A DNA stretch of 44,792 nt from contig CANQNP010000006.1 in the NCBI GenBank assembly GCA_947625235.1, positions 1-44,792 of the forward strand, read 5' to 3'. Below the pieces are notes generated by a model, which saw only the letters and a list, made by a program, of their open reading frames with translations, was not told where the DNA came from and made no database searches. The DNA comes from an uncultured Atopobiaceae bacterium (lineage in GTDB: Bacteria; Actinomycetota; Coriobacteriia; Coriobacteriales; Atopobiaceae). The position numbers were made by a program, and so were the translations under genes. This document shows, one piece after another, positions 34,317-42,698 of this stretch. Within the stretch, counting starts at the first letter, position 1, and each line of letters starts with the position of its first letter.

Positions 34317-35360
34317 ATGCCCAAGCCGCCGAACACGAAGCGCCGCCTGATCGAGGTCCTGAAGCTCCTCTTTGAGCAGACGGACGCCACCCATGGCCTC
34401 ACGCTCATGGAGATCGCCACTTCCTTGGAGGAGCTCGGGATCTCCTGCGAGCGGAAGTCGCTTTATAGCGACGTGGAGACGCTTCGGGAGTGCGGCATCG
34501 AGGTGGCCATGCATCGCCGAGGCGGCAAGACCGACTACGCCCTCGAGAGGCGCCCCCTCTCCTTCCGCAACCTCTCGCTCCTCGTCGATAGCGTCCAGAG
34601 CTCGCCCTTCTTGACCGACGACCTCGCCGCCGAGGTGTGCGAGGACCTGGGTGCCCTCGCCTCCGTCCACGAGCGTGGGCGCCTCGCGGGCCAGATCGAG
34701 GTGCCGGGGCGCGTGCACATGGCAAACGAGCAGGTCTTCGAGACGATCGCCGTCCTTCGCGAGGCGATGCGCGAGCGCAAGCAGGTGAGCTTTCGCTACT
34801 TCACCTACGACGAGAAGAAGGAGCGCAGCTACCACACCTACCGGGGCTCCGGCGAGCGCCGAGAGCTCACGCCCGTGAAGCTCATCTACGTCGACGGCAT
34901 CTACTACCTCGTGGTGTGGGAGCCCTGGTACGAGAAGATCGCTTACTACCGCGTCGACCGCATGAGCGACGTTGCGGTCTCAGGCGAGGACGGCGTGAGG
35001 AATCCCACGATCGCGAACTACTCCGTGGCGAGGGACGAGTCCGTCGGATTCGGGCTCTTCGACGCCGAGCGCGAGACGGTGACGCTCCTTCTTGAGCCCT
35101 ACTTCGTGAACGCCCTCATCGACAAGTTCGGCCACGACGTGCGCACCTACCCGCAAGAAGACGGCCGTGTGAAGGCCTACGTGACGGTGACCCTCTCGCC
35201 GGGCTTCCTCGGCTGGATCTTCTCGCTCCACGGCTGCTGCACCATCGCCGGCCCGAAGAGCGCCATCGAGAAGTACCGCTCCTACGTGGACGACGCCCTC
35301 GCCTGGCTTAACGACGAAGTACCCAGCACGCGCTCCATCAAGCCCTCTCGGGAGGATTGA
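34317..35360 (+). CDS. WYL-domain transcriptional regulator
   Basis: A 347-aa regulator with an N-terminal winged HTH (about 5-70: KRRLIEVLKLL, LTLMEIATSLEELGISCERKSLYSDVETLR) and a WYL domain (about 145-225) containing TPVKLIYVDGIYYLVVW and the basic YRVDRM segment, followed by a WCX-like C-terminal domain (~250-335). WYL regulators such as BrxR and CapW repress defence operons and respond to nucleic-acid ligands. Here it sits back-to-back with the AAA+/helicase/methylase/ATPase block, so control of that operon is likely. GGAG lies 7 nt before ATG 34317. Ligand unknown. Confidence 0.92.
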   Translation: MPKPPNTKRRLIEVLKLLFEQTDATHGLTLMEIATSLEELGISCERKSLYSDVETLRECGIEVAMHRRGGKTDYALERRPLSFRNLSLLVDSVQSSPFLTDDLAAEVCEDLGALASVHERGRLAGQIEVPGRVHMANEQVFETIAVLREAMRERKQVSFRYFTYDEKKERSYHTYRGSGERRELTPVKLIYVDGIYYLVVWEPWYEKIAYYRVDRMSDVAVSGEDGVRNPTIANYSVARDESVGFGLFDAERETVTLLLEPYFVNALIDKFGHDVRTYPQEDGRVKAYVTVTLSPGFLGWIFSLHGCCTIAGPKSAIEKYRSYVDDALAWLNDEVPSTRSIKPSRED

Positions 35361-35589
35361 CCCTGAGGAAGCTGATCCTCGCCCTCCTCGCCTTCTCCAC
35401 CAGCTCTTCGGGAAGCTCATGGTCAAGTTTCGCGAGATGCTCGTCGAGAGAAACCTCCTCCACCCTGCCCTCTTGCCGCATGCGGTCCAACCGGTTCTGC
35501 ATGAACTCGGCGTAGGTGCACGAGCGTGGCTGGCCCACAAGGTGACCGTTGATGATCTTGATGCCTTCTTCGCAGTTCTCTTTGGTCAT
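35338..35589 (-). CDS. Hypothetical 83-aa protein
   Basis: ATG 35589 is preceded by GAAGGGAG at about 8 nt. The chain reads as a soluble alpha-helical protein with YAEFMQNRLDRM and a LPEELVEKARRARISFL helix near the C-terminus. Its last 23 bases overlap the 3' end of the WYL gene on the opposite strand. Small acidic-basic helical proteins of this kind are often antitoxins or regulators, but no partner is evident. The AT-rich gap 35590-35846 to its right holds its promoter and otherwise nothing I recognise. Confidence 0.65.
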   Translation of the reverse strand: MTKENCEEGIKIINGHLVGQPRSCTYAEFMQNRLDRMRQEGRVEEVSLDEHLAKLDHELPEELVEKARRARISFLRVNPPERA

Positions 35590-35846
35590 AGCCGAGCTCC
35601 CTTCAGTCGTTTAAGCGCCATCTAGAGCGATCTGTATAGGCTCTTCGATGTCCATCAGACCTTCATGCATCCCTACCTAACCTAACCACAAGAAGAGGAA
35701 TAATTATTTCGGCATACCATCTCTCGATATGCAGCTCGCTAATGCTCGCTAACAAGAGTAGGTAGTGTCTTTGCGACACCAACGCTGTTTCGTATGGCGA
35801 ATAGACCAGCGGAGGGGATGCGGTGGATATCCTAGATCACCGACGG

Positions 35847-36090
35847 TCATGGTATCAGCTCCAGGTCCCTCCTGTACTGCATGGGGCTCCTGTAGCCCAG
35901 GCGCTCTTCAACCTCTCGTCTCGGTGCCACCTGAGGTAGGCGTCGAGCATGCCCTCAAACTCCCCGATGGTCACTCCCTGCCAGTCCCGGCCGTGGAAGA
36001 ACTCGACCTTGATGCGCCCGAAGAAGCCCTCGGCGCGAGCGTTGTCGGGACTACACCCCTTCCCCGACATCGAGCGGACGAGGCTGCGCT
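35847..36090 (-). pseudogene. IS3-family transposase (OrfB) C-terminal fragment, frameshifted
   Basis: The rve/DDE integrase C-terminus is recognisable: SLVRSMSGKGCSPDNARAEG and FFGRIKVEFFHGRDW, then LDAYLRWHRDE. After that the homology jumps frame to ERLGYRSPMQYRRDLELIP, ending at the stop 35847-35849. The N-terminal two-thirds is absent; homology breaks near 36090. Both the shift and the truncation make it inactive. Confidence 0.82.
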
Positions 36091-36361
36091 CAGGGCCCTC
36101 AGGGACGTGACGGCGGCCGAGGTCGCCCTCGGCAGGGCCGGCAGGATAGACGAGGACACGCTCGCCATCGCGGCCGCCTGGGTCTCGGGATCGGGTCCCG
36201 TCGCCTACGAGGAGGAGGTCGACCTCAGGGCCTACGGCCTCGCCGTCGGAGCTGGCCCATCGGTACCGACCCTAGTGTCGCATGCGGACGTCGCGACGAC
36301 GCCATCGATTTGGATTCGTCCGGACAACTCACCCGAATTCCCCGGATGCCTCCCAGACTGA
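36075..36361 (+). pseudogene. Unrecognised gene fragment beside the IS3 remnant
   Basis: In the plus frame ending at 36361 a protein-like stretch starts abruptly at the IS breakpoint: ADEAALRALRDVTAAEVALG, AGRIDEDTLAIAAAWVSG and YEEEVDLRAYGLAVGAG. No start codon or ribosome site belongs to it. It looks like a helical C-terminal piece of a gene cut by the IS insertion or a deletion. Family unknown. Confidence 0.35.
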
Positions 36362-36605
36362 TGTGAAGAACGGGACGTCCCTCGACGCCGGCTCCCGATT
36401 CCATGCCGGCCAACCGGCTGAATGCCGCAGGCGCGTCGGTCTCCGAGGAGCGAGTCCCCAAAGGGCGCCCATGGGATGTTGCGTCACCGACATGGATGGG
36501 CCAATCGGGTACAATCGATGCCAACAGCGCCCACCCAAGGCTATGTCCGGTCCAGCCGGTTACCCTGAAATGCGGTGGGCCATGTTCGTATATTTGAGGA
36601 GTGAC

Positions 36606-37520
36606 ATGGGCGAGGCCCGATTTAGGACACTGGGCGAACTCGTGGAACTCCTGGTGGATGAGCGCGGCTTGGTCTGTGACGATCCGAAGCGACTCGAGAG
36701 ATTCCTCCTCGTCAACAACTACCGCCACGTCGCAGGCTACGCCCGCCAGTTCCAGATCGACCCCGAGCACGGTGACGACCGCTTCGAGCCCGGAACCAGC
36801 TTCGAGAAGGTCCGCCTCATGATGGACCTCGACCAGCGACTGAGCGACCTCGTGCTATCCGGGCTCTCGACGGTTGAGAAGGCGATGCGCTCCCTCTTTG
36901 CGCACGAGTTCGGCGCCGCCTATGGCGCCGGCGCCTTCTACCTCAATGACGACTTCTACGACTACGGGACGATGGCGGGCTCCGAGAATCGACTGGACGT
37001 TCCCCTCAGCTTGGCGAGGGACCTCGACAGGCAATCCCCGGGCAGCGTCATCAAGCGATATCGGACACCGAGCGTCCACGGCACCGACGCCCAGTCCCTC
37101 CTAAGGCGCTACCGGGAAGTCCCGATCTGGGTCGCGGTTGAAGCCATATCGTTCGGACACCTCTCTATGATGATCCGCAACTGCCGGGACATCGGGCCGT
37201 GCAAACGGATGGCCGCGGACATCAGCGTGCAATGGGCCGACTTCAGCAGCGTCATCCGCTCATTCGTCGTGCTCCGGAACCTCTGCGCGCACCAGAGACG
37301 GCTCTGGCAGAGGAACCTCGGCATCCAGTGCCCGGTCCAGAGGAAGCTCCGCCCGAGGAACGTCGCCTTCAGCAATAAGGGGCCCTACGCCGCGATCATC
37401 ATGATGCGGCACTACCTCTCTCGAATCGACCCGTCCAACGCCATCTGCGACAGGATCGAAGCTCTGCTGACCGAAGACCAGGACTTTCGCGACGGAGTGC
37501 TCTGGCCGAACCCAAAATGA
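36606..37520 (+). CDS. Abi_2 (AbiD/AbiF-type) abortive infection protein
   Basis: A 304-aa Abi_2 family protein. The family start TLGELVELL...LVNNYRHVAGYARQF is clear, as is LDQRLSDLVLSGLSTVEKAMRS. Near the C-terminal third, VVLRNLCAHQRRLW carries R-x4-H, the HEPN RNase motif, so it probably acts by cutting RNA in infected cells. I choose ATG 36606 since GAGGAG lies 6 nt before it; the reading frame stays open upstream to 36282, but that stretch is IS-scar sequence with no family match. It is transcribed opposite to the neighbouring integrase (49-nt gap). No antitoxin is evident beside it. Confidence 0.88.
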   Translation: MGEARFRTLGELVELLVDERGLVCDDPKRLERFLLVNNYRHVAGYARQFQIDPEHGDDRFEPGTSFEKVRLMMDLDQRLSDLVLSGLSTVEKAMRSLFAHEFGAAYGAGAFYLNDDFYDYGTMAGSENRLDVPLSLARDLDRQSPGSVIKRYRTPSVHGTDAQSLLRRYREVPIWVAVEAISFGHLSMMIRNCRDIGPCKRMAADISVQWADFSSVIRSFVVLRNLCAHQRRLWQRNLGIQCPVQRKLRPRNVAFSNKGPYAAIIMMRHYLSRIDPSNAICDRIEALLTEDQDFRDGVLWPNPK

Positions 37521-37569
37521 GCGCGAATCGCGTCTCTAGCGCTAGGGATCAATCGGCAAATCATCTGAG

Positions 37570-38916
37570 CTAGAGCGCCCGCGAAATCCGTTCCATCGCA
37601 ACTTTACGGGCCCTCCTATCGGGGGCGGCATAGACGTCGAGCGACATCAACACACTGGCGTGTCCAAGAATGGCCGAGAGGCTCTTGGGGTCTGTTCCAG
37701 AAGCCGCAGCCACTGTCGCAAACGTGTGGCGTAGATCATGGAACTTCGGAGGCCTCCCCTCGGTGCCGATGAGGCCGAGTCGCTCAACACGACGCCGCCA
37801 ATTCTGGGCTAGCGTGTGGGGCTTCATGTACTCGTCAAATGTTCCAACAACGTACCAGTGACCGCTGAATTCGACTCCGGCCTCATCGGCGGCGTCCCTC
37901 ACCTCCACCAGCCTGCCATACAGCACCCACTCCAGCTTTCCGGAGATGGGGATCTCCCTCCGCGATGAGCCGGTCTTGGTTCCCTTCAGGTAGTAACCAT
38001 CGCCAGACCTGCCGATGGAGCGGCGGACCCTTAGCTCCATGTTCTCCATGTCGACATCGCGCCACTGGAGACCGCAGATCTCGCCCTCTCTCATGCCCGT
38101 CTCTAGCGCTATCCATGTTGCGTCCGCACACGCTTTCCCCGAGCCCTCCGCGGCATCGAGGTCCTCCCGCAGACTCTCCCTTCCGTCCTCGTCTATGACG
38201 TTCGGAATGACCCTCTGGGGACTTGGACATTTCACGCCTGTGGCGGGTGAGCGGTCGATGTAACCGGCGCTTACGGCATCGTTCAGCGCCGCCTTGAGCA
38301 GTCGGAGTGTGTCGCGTGCGGAGTAACCGCTCTTCTCGTCCAAGAGCCAGTTCCTGAACGACTCGACGTCATCGAACCGCAGTTTGCAGAGGGGAACCTT
38401 GCCGATGGGATGCTCGCCGATGTAGCCAGCCCTGCGCTCGTAGCCGTAGAGGGTCGATGGCTCTATCTTCTTTTGGCGTGGGAGCCTCTCCTTGAGATAG
38501 TGGCCCACGTAGGCGCTGATGGTGGTCGCTGGGCCGATAACGGCGGCTCCTCCCGTAAGCTCCTCGCGCCTGAGCCTGTCGGTCTCGTCGTCCTCGAGCT
38601 CCTTCCGCCAAGCGCGCATCTCCTCGACGGCCCGCTTCCTGCCTCGGTCGCTTCTGTCGTTGCAGCGAGTTTCCAGTAGCTTCGATTTTTGGCGCCACGG
38701 TCCCCAGACGGGCTTGCCATCCTCAGAAACTTCCCCGGGGATCGAGTCTCGATAGCGGATCGTGGCCTCCCAACGACCCTTCGATAACTTCTTGTGCACG
38801 CTCCCGTCTGAAGATTTCTGGTATTCCCGCACCACAGCTCCTGACGTCGACCGGCTATATCTGACTATAGTATCGTCCAACATCTTGGCCAACATAGAGC
38901 AGCTTTCAGGCTTCAC
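37570..38916 (-). CDS. Tyrosine-type site-specific integrase
   Basis: Integrates and excises the island at tRNA-Arg. The 448-aa protein has an N-terminal AP2-like arm-binding region (SKGRWEATIRYRD), a core-binding SAM-like domain (~145-235: TISAYVGHYLKERL) and a catalytic domain with Arg in TGMREGEICGL, H-x-x-R in FHDLRHTFAT, His in LGHAS and the nucleophile Tyr in LDVYAAP. All key residues are present. The start is uncertain: GTG 38916 and ATG 38895 or 38883 are all possible and none has a good ribosome site. The last two lie inside repeated CCAACAT motifs, so the integrase may bind its own promoter region. It lies 85 nt from attR. Confidence 0.94.
   Translation of the reverse strand: MKPESCSMLAKMLDDTIVRYSRSTSGAVVREYQKSSDGSVHKKLSKGRWEATIRYRDSIPGEVSEDGKPVWGPWRQKSKLLETRCNDRSDRGRKRAVEEMRAWRKELEDDETDRLRREELTGGAAVIGPATTISAYVGHYLKERLPRQKKIEPSTLYGYERRAGYIGEHPIGKVPLCKLRFDDVESFRNWLLDEKSGYSARDTLRLLKAALNDAVSAGYIDRSPATGVKCPSPQRVIPNVIDEDGRESLREDLDAAEGSGKACADATWIALETGMREGEICGLQWRDVDMENMELRVRRSIGRSGDGYYLKGTKTGSSRREIPISGKLEWVLYGRLVEVRDAADEAGVEFSGHWYVVGTFDEYMKPHTLAQNWRRRVERLGLIGTEGRPPKFHDLRHTFATVAAASGTDPKSLSAILGHASVLMSLDVYAAPDRRARKVAMERISRAL
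38874..38895 (+). promoter_or_regulatory. Right-end putative arm-type integrase sites
   Basis: CGTCCAACAT (38874-38883) is identical to the 10-mer found twice at the left end (12471, 12484) and once inverted (12692). TGGCCAACAT (38886-38895) is a near-copy 12 bp on, similar to the 13-bp spacing at the left end. They overlap the 5' end of the integrase frame. Confidence 0.45.
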
Positions 38917-39001
38917 TTCAATTTTCTTATATCATGGAAATTAGCTGGTAAACGGTTCTTTAACGCTAGTAAGTTTCATCCATTGACAGAGACTATAAAC
39001 A

Positions 39002-39047
39002 CTCCTAAAGCGGGTGTCGGCCGTTCGAATCGGCCCGGGGGCACCAG
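39002..39047 (+). repeat. attR: 46-bp core direct repeat (tRNA-Arg 3' part)
   Basis: Identical to 12357-12402; the base before each copy differs (A here, T at the left). This is the displaced original 3' part of tRNA-Arg. It lacks the 5' half and is not a tRNA gene. Confidence 0.93.
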
Positions 39048-39054
39048 CCAAACC

Positions 39055-39092
39055 CGCAGGTCGGAGGTCCCGCGTGGGGCCTCCGACCTGCG
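39055..39092 (+). terminator. Original chromosomal terminator of tRNA-Arg
   Basis: CGCAGGTCGGAGG (39055-39067) pairs perfectly with CCTCCGACCTGCG (39080-39092). Separated from its tRNA by the island, it now stands downstream of attR and may also serve the minus-strand gene ending at 39141. Confidence 0.75.
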
Positions 39093-39140
39093 TTCAGTAC
39101 CTGCGGTTTCACGCCCTCGGGCGCGTCGCGATCCTACGCG

Positions 39141-40976
39141 CTATGCCTCTTCGTAGAGGATCTCGATGGGCACCGCGTAGATGATCGTCGGGTTCTCCTC
39201 CCAGCCGAGGCCCTTCAGGAACATGACCTCGTCGTAGCTCGGCGTGTAGAGGTGCGTGCCGGTCTCGGCGTAGGGGTTGAAGAGCGTGTAGACGGGGAAG
39301 TTGTCGCTCTCCTTGGGCAGGCTGATGAGGTTCGCGGCCTCGCTGTCGCGGCGCCAGCCAAGGCTCTCGAGGAAGCTGAGCTGGTGCTCGTCGGTTTCCT
39401 GCACGTAGTAGTGGCCGCCGTTATAGGGGTTCCAGAGGCGCACGATGGTGGTGTCGCCCTCGCCCAGCACGGCCGGCTGGACCCATGAGACGTTTTCGTA
39501 GTCCCAGCCCGCCTCGATGGTGCTATCCACCTCAGCTGGATCGGTGGTGTAGAGGTGGTCGCCGTTCCACTTGTTGTAGAGGCGATAGATCGCCTTCGTG
39601 CTCGTCACGGGAATGGTCGTGCTCACGCTCGTGGAAATGCCCGGATAGAGTTCCGTGAACGTCGTGGGCAGCGTCGCGGTGCCCGAGAAGGTGATGCTCT
39701 CGCCCGTGAAGTCGGTTGGGATCGTGAAGTAGTCGCCCATGTCGAGCCACTCGATCGCGTCTTCCGGCGTGACGGTGGGGTTCGGAACCGTCGCGCCTTC
39801 GATCCAGCCCTGCACGGTCATGTCCCCGAGGTCAGCGAAGACCGGCGCAAGGCCGAGCGTGTAGTTCGTCGTGTCCGCATCGCCTTCCCACGGGTTCACC
39901 TCGTGGTAGATGTAGTCCCACGCCTCGTCCCAGTTGGAGACCGCCACGATGCTGAGGCCGGTGACCTCGTGCGGGGCGATGTTGAACCAGCGCCAGCCCT
40001 CACGCTCGATGGGGCCAGCCTCGCCGGAGCCGGCGAAGTCCGCAAGGAAGGCGTTGGAGCCGTCGGGCGACTTCGAGGCCTGGAGCACCCAGGGATAGAA
40101 CGTCTCGTCGTCAGCGGAGCCGGCGTCGAGGCCGTCCACGGGAAGCGGCTTGGAGGTCGCCATCGGCCAGCCGACGGCCGTGACCTCGGGGCCCTCGCCG
40201 GCCTCGCCGGTGCCGTTCGAGAGGTCGAAGGCGCCCACGGTGAGGCCCACGGGAAGCACGGCCGGCGTGTTCTCGGCAGTGGCGGTGTAGGTGTCGCCCG
40301 CCTTCACGGTGAGCGAGCCGGATTCCATGGAGAGCGTGGAGGTGGGCGCGTAGATGCCGGCGCCGCCCGCGGTGGGCGTGCCCTGCGTGGCGTCGAGGTT
40401 GCCGCCCGCGCCGCCGTTCACGGTCATCGTGCCGGCGACGCTGATCGTCGCGTCGCCGTTCGCGCGAAGGGCCGCCGTGCCGTCGGTGGGCGAAGCGCCG
40501 CTCGCGCCCGCGCCGCCCGTGAGCGTCGTCGTGCCGGAGAACGCGATCGTGCTCGCGCCGGTGGCGACGATGGTGGCCTCGCTCGAGCTGCCCGTGAGCG
40601 TGCAGCCCGCGAAGAACACGTTCGCGCCGTTGATTTGGATGGCCACGGGGTTGAGCGTCACGTTGCTGAAGCTCAAGCTGCCCGTGTAGGCCGCGTCGCC
40701 CTCGCCGCCGACGACGATCGAGGTGATGGCCTCGTCGGAGGGCGCCTCGGCCTGCGTGACCGTGATGTTCGCGGAGCCACTGATCACGACCTGGCCGTTG
40801 TCGTCATACGTGACGCCGTCCAGCGTGTCGTCCGAGGTGAAGGTGAGGTTTCCGTAGGTTGCGGGGTCCGCGGCGAACGCGGGCGTGGCGATGGCGAGCG
40901 ACGCGCACACCGCGAGCGCAGCCACGGCGAGCGCGGCCCCCAGCTTCTTGATGAGAGGATGCGGATTTCGGCTCAT
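39141..40976 (-). CDS. Secreted protein with C-terminal DUF5648 repeats
   Basis: A 611-aa exported protein. Basic start MSRNPHPLIKK, a hydrophobic core and an AFA-AD cleavage site near residue 35 form a classic signal peptide. The middle (~40-270) is Thr/Gly/Ala-rich with pectate-lyase-like low-complexity strands (TLTGSSSEATIVATG). The last ~150 residues are three DUF5648 repeats with YRLYNKWNGDHLYTTD, VRLWNPYNGGHYYVQ and YTLFNPYAETGTHLYTP followed each time by a GW motif, typical of cell-surface adhesion or carbohydrate contact. No sortase motif is seen at the end. ATG 40976 is chosen: AAAGGAGG lies 5-6 nt before it and the signal peptide begins there. Confidence 0.85.
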   Translation of the reverse strand: MSRNPHPLIKKLGAALAVAALAVCASLAIATPAFAADPATYGNLTFTSDDTLDGVTYDDNGQVVISGSANITVTQAEAPSDEAITSIVVGGEGDAAYTGSLSFSNVTLNPVAIQINGANVFFAGCTLTGSSSEATIVATGASTIAFSGTTTLTGGAGASGASPTDGTAALRANGDATISVAGTMTVNGGAGGNLDATQGTPTAGGAGIYAPTSTLSMESGSLTVKAGDTYTATAENTPAVLPVGLTVGAFDLSNGTGEAGEGPEVTAVGWPMATSKPLPVDGLDAGSADDETFYPWVLQASKSPDGSNAFLADFAGSGEAGPIEREGWRWFNIAPHEVTGLSIVAVSNWDEAWDYIYHEVNPWEGDADTTNYTLGLAPVFADLGDMTVQGWIEGATVPNPTVTPEDAIEWLDMGDYFTIPTDFTGESITFSGTATLPTTFTELYPGISTSVSTTIPVTSTKAIYRLYNKWNGDHLYTTDPAEVDSTIEAGWDYENVSWVQPAVLGEGDTTIVRLWNPYNGGHYYVQETDEHQLSFLESLGWRRDSEAANLISLPKESDNFPVYTLFNPYAETGTHLYTPSYDEVMFLKGLGWEENPTIIYAVPIEILYEEA

Positions 40977-41110
40977 CGAGCCTCCTTTCCAAGGCGAGGC
41001 GCCCTCGACGCGGGACGCCTGCAATGCACTGCCATGCGGAAAGCCACGCGGCGCCCGCCCCGAGGACGCGCGCCGCCCGGCACGCCTATCTTCCACGAGA
41101 AGCCCGCCAT

Positions 41111-41185
41111 GCGGACTCGCGTTTCGACAAACGCTGCGCTGCATGAACGAAACGCAGATTTCGAAGCACGAAATGCGAGTGCCGC
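41111..41185. repeat. Imperfect inverted repeat in the divergent gap
   Basis: GCGGACTCGCGTTTCG (41111-41126) matches the reverse complement of 41167-41185 with one gap and one mismatch. A smaller dyad CGAAA/TTTCG (41148-41163) is nested inside. The gap 40977-41347 also holds both promoters; a binding site or cruciform is possible. Confidence 0.45.
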
Positions 41186-41347
41186 CCGCGCGTCGCGTCG
41201 CGAAGGGCGCTCCCCCTCGCCGAACGCCCTGCGCCGACTGTCCGCACTTCAGGCGCTGCGGGTGCGGCGCGTACCGAATTCTTTGCGCGATCCGCGTCGG
41301 CTCCCTCATCATGGAAGGGTCTCCGATCGTCTATCGAAGCGACGCAT

Positions 41348-42607
41348 ATGGCTGCACCAAGCACACACACCACGCTCACGCGCTCGGCGATTGCCGTCAT
41401 CGCGTTGCTCATCGCCATCGGCGTGGTGGTGTGGGTGCTGCTTTCGATGATGGGATGCGGTGCGGCGAATGAGGCGGCGTCAGGCGACGCCGCGGGGAGC
41501 GAGAGCACCGAGAACGCCGCCGCGTCGTCGGCCGAAGCATGGCTGCCCGTCGGGGGCACGCTCTCCAGCGAGAACCCCGAGACGGGCGAGATGGAGACGG
41601 CGGCGAGCATCACGGTGGCGCGCGACGCGAGCGGAAGGGTGGCAAGCTTCACAGAGGCCTCCTTCGCAAGCGGCGTGGAGAGCGACACCGTCGAGACTCG
41701 CTTCACCTACGACGAGGCGGGGCGCGTGGCCACGCGCGAGGTCGCCTATACAGACGCCGCTGCATCGAGCACCGCCGAGCCCGCCCCCGATCCGATCGTC
41801 TCCGACTACACCTACGACGAAGACGGGCGCCTCACGATCATCTCCACGCCCGAAGCCGGGAGCACCGGCCGCGAGCTCTTCGACTACAACGAGCAGGGCG
41901 GCCTCATCACGATCATGCAGACCTACGACCTCGAGGCGTCGTCCGAGACCTTCATCACGCACCTCACCTACGACGAGCAGGGCCTGCCCGTGGCCGCCAC
42001 CGTCGGCGAGGGCGATGCGACGCCGAGCGCGACGTGGACCTACGGAAACGACGGCCGCCTCGTGGCCTTCAGCACCCTCCCGCTCGGCCGGACCGCGACG
42101 AACCTCATGGACTACGCGCTCACCTACGACGAGAGCGGCCGGGTGGCCTCCGTGGCGTGCGCGCCGGGCGCCGCGGTGGCCTCCGCGAGCGGGGATTCGG
42201 AGGAGTCCGGCTACGACGCGAGCGTGGCCTACACCTACGACGAGCAGGGCCGATGCAGCGGCGCGCACGCGACGGGCACCTACACCTACGGCGCCACGTT
42301 CGAGACGAGCGCGAAGTGCACCTACGACGACCACGGCAACCTCACGCACGTCGACTTCACCGACGAGAACACCCTGGACGGCGAGACGAGCACGCAGCGC
42401 TACGCCATCGAGCTGGAGTTCCAGCGCTTCGACCTCGAGGAAGGCGCGTCGGCGGCGAGCACCGCGCTCCTCCTCGCGCCCTCCTTGGACAAGCAGCTCT
42501 TCGCCCTCTATCGCACGGAGCCGCAGGTTCCCGTCACGCCAAACTTCACGCCCGCCATCCCAAGCGCCACGTACCTCGGCTACCAGCAAGTCCTCGGCAG
42601 CCACTAG
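41348..42607 (+). CDS. YD-repeat surface protein, likely lipoprotein
   Basis: A 419-aa protein whose N-terminus has a hydrophobic helix (~13-34) followed by SMMGCGAAN, where Cys37 could be a lipobox cysteine; a plain membrane anchor is the alternative. The mature part is built from RHS/YD-type repeats, for example TYDEAGRVATRE, TYDEDGRLTIIS, DYNEQGGLITIM, TYDESGRVASVA and TYDEQGRCSGA. Such repeats form beta sheets in exposed proteins and toxins, but no toxin domain is attached here. It diverges from the DUF5648 gene. The ribosome site before ATG 41348 is weak. Role in surface contact is inferred from fold type only. Confidence 0.85.
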   Translation: MAAPSTHTTLTRSAIAVIALLIAIGVVVWVLLSMMGCGAANEAASGDAAGSESTENAAASSAEAWLPVGGTLSSENPETGEMETAASITVARDASGRVASFTEASFASGVESDTVETRFTYDEAGRVATREVAYTDAAASSTAEPAPDPIVSDYTYDEDGRLTIISTPEAGSTGRELFDYNEQGGLITIMQTYDLEASSETFITHLTYDEQGLPVAATVGEGDATPSATWTYGNDGRLVAFSTLPLGRTATNLMDYALTYDESGRVASVACAPGAAVASASGDSEESGYDASVAYTYDEQGRCSGAHATGTYTYGATFETSAKCTYDDHGNLTHVDFTDENTLDGETSTQRYAIELEFQRFDLEEGASAASTALLLAPSLDKQLFALYRTEPQVPVTPNFTPAIPSATYLGYQQVLGSH

Positions 42608-42698
42608 CCAAGGCGCGCCTTGCGCCCTCGATACGCCGCGCGACCATCGCGCACCCCGCCCACCAGATCGTTCGCATCCCTGAGCGCACCACGATTCA

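Larger units (their letters stand above)
12357..39047. mobile_element. tRNA-Arg integrated genomic island (about 26.6 kb)
   Basis: Bounded by a perfect 46-bp repeat derived from tRNA-Arg, with a tyrosine integrase beside the right end, two excisionase-type HTH genes near the left end and a primase-polymerase/helicase for replication. Base composition drops from the surrounding ~68% GC to about 45-50% on the left half. Cargo: DUF262/DUF1524 restriction-like protein, a helicase-methylase-ATPase defence block, Abi_2 and a serine resolvase. No conjugation genes (relaxase, type IV secretion) are seen, so it would need a helper for transfer. The small-terminase-like gene leaves phage-satellite packaging as a possibility. 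Confidence 0.93.

Noticed and set aside
36282-36605. Long N-terminal extension of the Abi_2 protein
   Set aside because: No ribosome site at the upstream starts, composition unlike a protein, and the Abi_2 family begins right after ATG 36606, which has GAGGAG before it.
39002-39047. Second tRNA-Arg gene
   Set aside because: Only the 3' 45 bases of the tRNA plus one flanking base are present; there is no D-arm or 5' acceptor strand.
39555-41450. A 631-codon open frame on the plus strand
   Set aside because: Antisense to the signal-peptide-bearing DUF5648 protein, with Arg/Gly/Ala-rich random composition.
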